Assembly (NCBI GenBank): GCA_036971475.1
Contig: JBAIZL010000001.1
Location: 75,635,771 to 75,699,770 of the forward strand
From: Prosapia bicincta
Lineage: Eukaryota; Arthropoda; Insecta; Hemiptera; Cercopidae
Direction: 5' to 3'
DNA length: 64,000 bases
This document shows positions 50,659 to 60,533 of this stretch, piece by piece. Made by a program: the position numbers and the translations under genes. Numbering within the stretch: position 1 is the stretch's first letter; every line of letters starts with the position of its first letter. The notes under the pieces were generated by a model. The model ran no database searches. It saw nothing but the letters and a program-made list of their open reading frames with translations, and had not been told where the DNA came from.

Positions 50659-52287
50659 TGTTAATATATTACTAATTTTGAGTAATATTATCCACCATTA
50701 AGTGCAATAATTTTACCTTGAGTGATGAGGCGCCTTTCGGTCTTTGACCATTGTCGAATCACTGATTGTTCTCTGCTGTGGATGCTACGTCCGTGAAGCC
50801 AGTATTTGTTGAAGTTACGCGCACTATTTCTTGATCTGTGTGTATGAGGTTTATGTATAGTATGTCTTCTGTATATGTTGTTTGTAAATTCATTAAGTTG
50901 TTGTGTAAGTTTTTATAAATGTGGTATTTTTCTAGTGAGTTTAGTTCTATTGGGTTGTTATTTATTTCCAGTATGGTTAGGTTATTTTCGTAATTTGTAA
51001 TTTCGTGTTTATGGGAAATTAGGTGTGCTGCAACATTTGATACTTTAGAATTTTTATTTTTGAAAGCTCTATAATGTTCTTCAAATCTTATTTTAAATGT
51101 TCTGGATGTTTTGCCTATGTAAAAAGCGTTACAGTTGTTGCAAGTGATTTTGTAGATTCCTGATAGGTTATGTTTTTCTGAATTTGTTATGTGGTTTTTG
51201 TTACTAAGATATTTTATTATTTTGTTGTTTGGTTTGTAAGTTGGAGTGTAGTATTCTTTGTTGTATATATTTGTTATTTTTTCTATTTTGTTATTGGTAT
51301 ATTTATATTTTAGGTAGATTTTTTTATTTTTATTGTTTTCGTGTTCCGGTTGTAGTGTTGTGTTGAGGTTAGGTTTTTTTGTGAATTTATTGTATGCAAT
51401 AATGCATATTCACAAAAAATATACAATGCATTAATGCATTGTATGCAATGTATACAATAAATTCACAAAAAAACCTAACCTCAACACAACACTACAACCG
51501 GAACACGAAAACAATAAAAATAAAAAAATCTACCTAAAATATAAATATACCAATAACAAAATAGAAAAAATAACAAATATATACAACAAAGAATACTACA
51601 CTCCAACTTACAAACCAAACAACAAAATAATAAAATATCTTAGTAACAAAAACCACATAACAAATTCAGAAAAACATAACCTATCAGGAATCTACAAAAT
51701 CACTTGCAACAACTGTAACGCTTTTTACATAGGCAAAACATCCAGAACATTTAAAATAAGATTTGAAGAACATTATAGAGCTTTCAAAAATAAAAATTCT
51801 AAAGTATCAAATGTTGCAGCACACCTAATTTCCCATAAACACGAAATTACAAATTACGAAAATAACCTAACCATACTGGAAATAAATAACAACCCAATAG
51901 AACTAAACTCACTAGAAAAATACCACATTTATAAAAACTTACACAACAACTTAATGAATTTACAAACAACATATACAGAAGACATACTATACAGAAACCT
52001 CATACACACAGATCAAGAAATAGTGCGCGTAACTTCAACAAATACTGGCTTCACGGACGTAGCATCCACAGCAGAGAACAATCAGTGATTCGACAATGGT
52101 CAAAGACCGAAAGGCGCCTCATCACTCAAGGTAAAATTATTGCACTTAATGGTGGATAATATTACTCAAAATTAGTAATATATTAACTTCATAAAGTCAG
52201 TGCAACGGAAAAACAATGGATAATATTAAATTTCAAGAATATATAGATGTATATATATGTGTATATAGATGTATATATATATGTATA

Positions 52288-52329
<42 letters not shown>

Positions 52330-55300
52330 TATAACGACGCGATTTAAGTCTTAAACAAAAACTTGATATTCTAGATAGATACAGTAAATTACCAAAAATG
52401 AGTCAAAGAAACGCTGCTTCTCAACTTGGTGTTTCTCAACCTCTCTTATGTAAAATATTCAACAACAAAGAAAAAATCTTGTCATTATCAAAGTGTAATG
52501 CAAATGTTGACAACAAAAGACATCGTTCTTGGAAGGATCCGCAAGTGGAATCAGCTTTGAAATTGTGGTTTAAAAATGTTCGCGAAAAAGATGCCCGAGT
52601 TGACGGCCCACTAATGCGCCTAAAAGCTGAGGATCTTGGCAAAAAAATAGGAAACAGGATTTTAAAGCCACAGATGGATGGTTCAATCGATGGAAGAAAA
52701 GGGAAAACATTGTTTACAAGAAAACGTGTGGTGAAAAAAAAAATGCTGATTTTGTTGGAGCTGAGGACTGGTTACAATACGAATGGCCAAAGATTTTGGC
52801 TGAGTATTCTCCTAGCTGCATATACAATGCAGATGAAAACAGGACTTTATTATCGTGCTTTACCCGAACATACTTACTTATTTAAAAATGAAATTGCTAA
52901 CGGCTGTAAAATATGTAAACAAAGAATAACTGTTTTGTGTTGTGTTAACACGGTTGGTCATAAAGAAAAACTCTTAATTATCGGTAAATCTAAAAATCCA
53001 CGTTGTTTTCAAGGTATCAAAAAGCTACCGGTTGAATACCATTCAAACTCCAATGCTTGGATGACATCAAAAATTTTTAATGAATGGCTGACTAAATGGG
53101 ATACCAGCCTGAAACGCAACATTGTCCTTCTACTAGACAACTGCACTGCACATAATGACATAAGCACTACGCTAAAACACATCAAAGTGATTTACCTTCT
53201 GCCCAATACTACATCAATTATTCAGCCATGTGACCAAGGCATAATTAAAAATCTCAAAAGTTTTTATCGAAGAGAGATGCATGCTAGAATTATAGAAAAT
53301 ATGGATGAATTTCAAACCCTTACCTCAAATGAATTGGCTAAAAAAACTTTTTTACTCGATGCTATTCATCTGATAGTAAAATCTTGGAATGAAGTTTCTG
53401 AAAAAACTGTGAAAAATTGCTTTAGAAAAGGTGGTTTTTTTGTTGAAGAAAATCAAGAGCAAGCTACATCTGAGGAAGACTCTGAAGGGAACTTGAAGCC
53501 TTTTGATTTGTCCTTAAAAGAATATACTGAGTGGATGGAATTTGACGATAGTATTGAAACAGCATCGGAAATAACTGAAGACGATATTTGTGAGGTAGTT
53601 GCTTCAACATCTAAAGTTACTGAAGAAGAAGAAGGCACCGATTATGAAGAAAATGATAAATGTGTACCGCAAAGATCTAAGCAGGAAGTTCACCAAGCTC
53701 TTGAGATTCTAAGGCAGTTTGTTCAACAAAAAGCAGAAAATTTCAACAAACATTATGAATATGAACAATTTATAAACAATATTTTACGAGAAGACTACAG
53801 ACAGTCACATATAGAGGAATTCTTCGAGAAAAAGTAAATGTAAATTTGAAGTGTAAATAAGATTGAAGTGTTTTATAATGAAGTTTTATGTGTTAAAATG
53901 TTTTGATCAAGTGTTTTACGTAGTTCTATATATTTTTTTTCAATTATGCTAGATTCAGTGTTTTAAAAAAAATCTACAGTGGAATAAAATAAACTGATAT
54001 GAAATATGCCCACTAATTTTAACAAGTAGAAAACTAAATAACAGAAATTCTACTACTGTACATAAAACTGTCCGGAATAGCATCAAAATTTGGTAAGTAC
54101 AGTTTAATTATAGTGTTACAGAATTAGAATTACTTAATGTAATGATAGGCTTACATATCGTTCAAAACAAACAGTTGTGGCAATAATACAGTGAGTTCAA
54201 TGCAGTACGGCTGTAGACCACATCGTGATTAAGCGTTCGGTTATTGTTATCAACCCGGCAAGCTGGCCTGAGCAACCGGGCGGGTCCACAGGTGGCGGAT
54301 AGTGGGACGGCCTACAGAAATGTAGGTTACCTGTGAATAAGGATTCCGGAAGGTTTCTGAATATGCAGGCCTGGACCAAGGCTATGGTTCAAAGGTGAAG
54401 AATTATCCCTCCTCGTCAGTCTACAGGTTGGGGGAGGTAGAAATAACTGCTCTGACTGGGGAGACTGGGGTAGTTGGGAATTAAGTCTTCACAATGCTAC
54501 TCTCACCTCCCGGGTGAACCAAGGGCAATGCGACAGTGAAGTATGGGTGGGAAACTACCTTAACGACACAGTTGTAAAAAAGAGAGTAAAGCAGGCTGTT
54601 CGCTTCATGAGCAACAGTTAATAATGTCCTGAACTTGGGGTGTGCTTCAAGGTCAGTGACTGAATACCCAATCCAAGGTGGAAGGCATCGTGCCGAAGGA
54701 TGAATGGCTGCAGGGTATAAAATGCAGTTGCACACGATCCCCTTGAGGAACCAGACAAAACCTCATTGTATGTTGACTTGCCAGGGCAGTGGGGGCTCTG
54801 CTCTGGTCGACCGTTATTTCCTCCATACTCGTGGGACTTTAATGGACCAAGTAAGTAAAAGAATTGATTTCGAGACTGCACAGACAGTGGGAGCCAATGA
54901 GACGGCAAACCGTGAGTCTGTAGCAGATGTGTCAACGGCAACCATCACTGGGGGTGCGGGGGCGGCTGTCAAGCTGCCGACTGCAGAAACCGGTGAAGTG
55001 GCTGTAGAGTTGAGCACGCTGTCTAGTCCTGGGGCTGCTCTGCGGACCCAGGCGACTGCAAATTAAGCAGAACAATGATCAAGATCCTACAAGTGAACCT
55101 ACAGCATAGCAGGGCGGCGAGTGCTGTCGTGTGTAGGATGCTGGACAGGGGAGAGGTGGACTTGGTTCTCATCCAGGAGCCATGGATTTCTGGAGGACGA
55201 ATATGCGGGCTGGCGACATCTGGAGTTAAGTTGTTGTACGATAAGGACTCCGGTGTTCCCAGGACGTGTATCCTGGTTAGGAGGGGGTTAAGTGCTTTTG

Positions 55301-58300
55301 TACTAACAGACTTCTGCTGCAGGGACTTAATAGCAGTGACGGTGGAGCTGCGGGCGGAGGGGAGGATGAAGAGGCTGAACCTTGCCACGGCATATCTCCC
55401 CTTTGACTACGCAGGGGCTCTACCAACACAAGAGCTGAGGAGGCTGGTCGAGCACTGCGGGGCTGTGGATGAGGAGCTGCTGGTGGGGATGGATGCTAAC
55501 TCCCATCACACTTCGTGGGGAAGTACAGGTACCAACATTAGAGGTGAGGAACTTTTAGCTTATCTTAGCTCTAAGAATTTAATAGTCTTAAATCAGGGGG
55601 AAGAGCCGACGTTTGTCACTAGGGCCAGACAGGAGGTCCTGGACATTACGGTGGCATCGAACCAGACGGCTAGGTATGTACTAAACTGGCATGTGTCGGA
55701 TGAACCATCTTCTTCTGACCACAGACATATTAGGTATGATATCTCTCTAAATCCAGCCATGCTTCGGCCAACCAGGGATCCAAGAAGAACAGACTGGGAC
55801 TCCTACAGGAGGGACCTGGGAGTTCGGATTGAGGAGGCTGGATTGGAGTATGGTGGGAGGAGAGAGCTAGAAGACTCTGCCGCATTGGTTGGCGAGGCTA
55901 TAGTAGAATCCTTTACTGATAACTGCCCTCTTAGTGAGGGGAGAAAAGTAGGGGATCCGTCATGGTGGAGCAAGAAGCTAGCCAAACTTCGGAAGACCAC
56001 CAGGAGACTCTTTAATAGAGCAAAAAAGAACGGGGAGTGGGACCAGTATAGGAAAACACTAACCGAATACAACAGGGCAATTAGAGAAGCACACAGGAAG
56101 TCCTGGAAGGAGTTTTGTCAAGAGATTGACAAAACTCGGGAAGGGGCACGACTGCATAAAGTGCTATCTAAGGACCCAGTTAACCTGGTGGGGATGCTAA
56201 GAACCCCTCTGGGAAATATAACAAAAACTGCAGGGGAAACTGAGGAAGAATTAATCAGAACACATTTCCCTTCCAGTACCCTGAGGAAACTTGGGGGAGC
56301 AGACACTGAACCAGTTGCCAAACTCTCCACAAGACGTGGTAAGAGGGAGGACTGGGAAGTGGCAAGGAGGATAGTAACTCCACAAAGGGTAAGATGGGCT
56401 GTTGGCACATTTAAACCCTACAAATCTCCAGGTCCAGATGGGATCTATCCTGTGCTGCTGCAGCAGGGAATGGATTTGCTGGTACTGGTACTTACTAAAT
56501 TATACAGGCTAAGCATTGCTTTAGGGCATGTGCCGGCAGCCTGGAAAGCTAGTAAGGTGGTCTTTATACCTAAGCCCACCGGTAACCAATTGGAAGGGAA
56601 AGGATACAGACCTATTACACTCATGTTCTTTGTTCTTAAGGGACTTGAAAAACTGGTTGATAGGCATATTAGGGGGGGGGGGTGCTTTGGCCATAAAACC
56701 ACTGCATTGGAACCAGTATGCTTATCAACCGGGGAAATCCTGCGAGGGAGCTCTCCATCAAGTGGTTGGTAGGATTGAGCAAATGATCGCCAAGAAAGGT
56801 TGTGCCATAGGCGCCTTCCTCGACATTGAAGGGGCTTTCAATAACCCCTCAGTGGAGACGATGGTAAGTGGTGCAAGACATCATGGAGTGAATGCAACCA
56901 CTTGTGGTTGGATAAGTTCCATGTTAACAAACAGAAGCATTTCTGTAGAGGTGGCAGGGGAGGTCAGAAGGGCGGAGACAAGTCTGGGCTGTGCACAGGG
57001 GGGGGGGGGGGGGTTCTCTCTCCTCTGTTGTGGTGCCTAGTGATTGACAACCTTATTGAACTCCTGAATGAACAGGGGTACTTCTGTCTAGGATATGCGG
57101 ACGACATAGTTGTTTTGATCCTGGGCAGATTCCCTGATACAGTCCTTGAGGTAATCAGAAATCCTCTACGACTGATTGAAGAGTGGTGTAAAAAGAAGAA
57201 CCTTAGGGTAAATCCAAAAAAAGACTGCTCTCATTAACTTCACCAGACAGCAAAAAGATCTGACGACCAGGATGCCCCGCTTGTTTGGTGAATACCTTGA
57301 GTTTGTGGGGGAGGTGAAGTACCTGGGAGTTACTCTGGACAGGAAACTCACCTGGAACCCACATCTTGAGAGGACAGTTAACAAGGCCAAAAGGGCACTG
57401 ATGACTGTGAGAAGAATGGTGGGTAAGAAATGGGGACTGAAGCCATCAATGATGCACTGGATGTATCTGAGGGTGATAAGACCTATGATTACCTATGGAG
57501 CTCTGGTGTGGTGGACAAAGGCCAACCAGGCACAGACAAGAGCTAAACTGAGCTCTATCCAGAGATTGGCCTGTCTGTGCACACTGGGAGCGATGTCAAC
57601 TACACCAGGTGCAGCAATGGAAGTAATGCTTAACCTCCCTCCCCTTGAGCTTGTCCTTAGGGGAGAGGCGAGGCTGGCGGCATGGAGATTGCGCAACTCG
57701 AGCAACTGGCCTACCTCCCAGATGTCTCAGGACATATGAGTATCGAGTGCGTGGTCAAAGAACCCGTCTTGGAAATGGGCAGCGACCACATTACTCGAAT
57801 GTTTGCACCTGACCAGGTCCACCAAACTATGATGGAATGGTCAGGGACACTAACATCGGGAGCTCAGATCTGGTATACAGATGGCTCCAGGATGGACTTC
57901 GGCACTGGAGCGGGGGTGTATTGTAAAAACCCAAGGGTAGAACTAGTTTTTTCCTTGGGGAGGCATACCTCTGTCTTTCAGGCCGAAGTATATGCTATAA
58001 ATGCCTGTCTGGGAGAGATAGCGAGAAGGGAAACATATGGGGCCCGGATTGCTATTTTCTCTGACAGTCAGGCAGCAATTAAGGCACTAAACGGACACGT
58101 GGTCACCTCGGCCATAGTCAGGGAGTGCCTAATTAACCTACAAGCTCTGGTAAGGCACAATCAAGTCAAGATATGTTGGGTGCCAGGGCATAGGGGAATA
58201 CTTGGAAATGAAGCCGCAGATGCGCTGGCCAGGGAGGGGTCTTCGACTCCCCTGATTGGACCGGAGCCTGCGGTAGGTATTTCCAAATCCATGGTCAAGA

Positions 58301-58766
58301 TGGCAGTGCGAAGGTGGATGGCTGAAAGACACTGTGAGCACTGGATCAGGGCCGAAGGGATGAGACACAGTAAGCTAACCCTTAGGAAACCTTCCTTGGG
58401 GCTGCAGAAGAGTCTCATCTATCTGTCTAGGCAGGAATTGAGGATAGCCACAGGTCTACTCACGGGACACTGTCGACTAAGGAAACATTTGCATAAAATG
58501 GGTATCTACAAAGATGAACCAGTGTGCAGATTATGCAGGCAGGAACTGGAGACTGCCACACACATTATTTACAGATGTGAAGTACTTGCTGAGAGGCGCT
58601 TCAACCTCTTTGGTGATGGAACGGCTTTGGTGGATGCTGAAGGTAAAACTCTAGTCAGGAAACTCCTAAACCTGGTAAGAGGGAAGGGGCTATTTGACTA
58701 GATCAGGGAGGTAAGTACAATATACCTTAAGGTAGCAGTGCTTCGGGCAATTCAAACCCGCTCCCA

Positions 58767-58798
<32 letters not shown>

Positions 58799-60480
58799 TT
58801 GTTATCAAATATGCTTCTGACAAATATGATCACAATAAGCGGCGCCGACTGTATTTCACGTCGTCCATTATTTTTTCCTTGCACTGACTTTATGAAGTTA
58901 TTATTATTACTTGTAAATAATTTTTTCCACCACTAAGTGCAATAATTTTACCTTATGTGATGAGGCACCTTTCAGTCACTTGACCATTGTCGAATCACTG
59001 AATTATTTTTCTCTATTTTTCTGGTGTGGATGTTCCGTCCGTGATGTTGGTATTTGTTGACGTCATACATGTTTCTTCATTGAGCCGCATGTATAATGTT
59101 TTTGAATAGTACGTCGTCTGCATAGGTTGTCTGTAGGTTCATTTAATTGTTGTGTATGTTTTTATAAATGTGGTATTTTTCTAGTGAGTTTAATTCTATT
59201 GGGTTATTATTTATTTCAAGTATGGTTAGGTTATTTCGGTAAAAAGCGTTACAGTTGTTGCATGTAATTTTGTAAATTCCTGCTAGGTTATGTTTTTCTG
59301 AATTTGTTTTGTGGTTTGTGTTATTAAGATATTTTATTATTTTGTTGTTTGGTTTGTATGTTGGAGTGTAGTATTCTTTGTTGTATATATTTGTTATTTT
59401 TTCTATTTTGTTATTGGTGTATTTCTATTTTAGGTAGATTTTTTATTTTCATTATTTTTGTGTTCCGGTTGTAGTGTTGTGTTGAGGTTAGGTTTTTTTG
59501 TGAATTTATTGTATATATTTTTTATAATGTGTTTGTTGTATCCATTTTATGTTGCTATTTTTGTAATGTTATCTAATTCTTCATTTAATTTTTGTTTGTT
59601 ATCCTGTGTGTATTTTATTGCTTTATTTATCATGTTACTGTAAGTGTTAATTTTGTGTGTCCAGGGGTGGTTAGATTTGTAGTGTATTGTGGTGTTGTTG
59701 GAAGTAGGTTTCCTGTATACTGTAGTTTCTATTTTTATTATCATTTATATTTAAAGTGATGTCGAGATAGTTGATTGTTCTATTTGTTTCTGTTTCAACG
59801 GTGAATTGTATGTTTTCGTTGTATGTATTTAGTTTGTTTAATATTATGATGTGTTCGTTGTGAATGGTAGGTTGGTATATTACAAGTATATCGTCTACAT
59901 ACCTTGTCCATAGTGAAATATTGTGTGTGTTTAGTATAGGTTTAGTTATTATTTGTTCAAAGTGTTGTAATAATTTATCAGGAATTCCTATCAGGAATTT
60001 ATAAAATCACATGCAACAACTGTAACGCTTTTTACAAGGAAAAACAACCAGAACATTTAAAATAAGATTTGAAGAACATTATAGAGCATTCAAAAACAAA
60101 AATTCTAAAGTATCAAATGTTGCAGCACACCTAATATCACATAAACACGAAATAACAAATTACGAAAATAACCTAACCATACTTGAAATAAATAACAACC
60201 CAATAGAACTAAACTCACTAGAAAAATACCACATTTAAAAACATACACAAAAATTTAATGAATCTACAAACAACATATACAGAAGACATACTATATAGAA
60301 ATATCATACACACAGATCAAGAAAAAGTGCGTGTAACGTCAACTTCACAGACCGAACATTTACAACAGAGAAGCATCAGTGATTCGACAATGGTCAATTG
60401 ACCGAAAGGTACCTCATCACTCAAGGTAAAATTATTGCACTTAACGGTGGATAAAATTACTTACATAGTAATATATTAAC

Positions 60481-60533
<53 letters not shown>

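Larger units (their letters stand above)
54254..58798 (+). mobile_element. Full-length non-LTR retrotransposon, I/LOA group (EN-RT-RNase H), frameshifted
   Basis: Bounded by a 10-bp target duplication TTGTTATCAA (54244-54253 and 58799-58808) and a 28-A tail, so both ends are original. The GC-rich 5' region opens with a CCCGG..CCGGG hairpin. A 120-codon ORF (54704-55066) without a zinc knuckle precedes the main ORF by 8 bp. Main ORF from 55075: apurinic-type endonuclease (LQVNLQHSRAASAVV, LIQEPWISGG, GMDANSHHTSWGS), RT (GAFLDIEGAFNN, GCAQGG, GYADDIVVLI), RNase H (YTDGSRMDFGTGAGV, FQAEVYAINACLGE, FSDSQAAIKAL, GHRGILGNEAADALA) and a CxxC..HxxxxC C-terminus. Several frameshifts, two at G runs. 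Confidence 0.92.

Noticed and set aside
54704..55066. ORF1 (gag) of the non-LTR element
   Set aside because: No zinc knuckle or RNA-binding motif is visible; it may be 5' leader sequence. It is mentioned but not called as gag.
55803..58418. Antisense ORFs within the non-LTR element (for example 55803-56072, 56118-56408, 58138-58418)
   Set aside because: They are shadows of the GC-richer sense coding sequence with no motif of their own.
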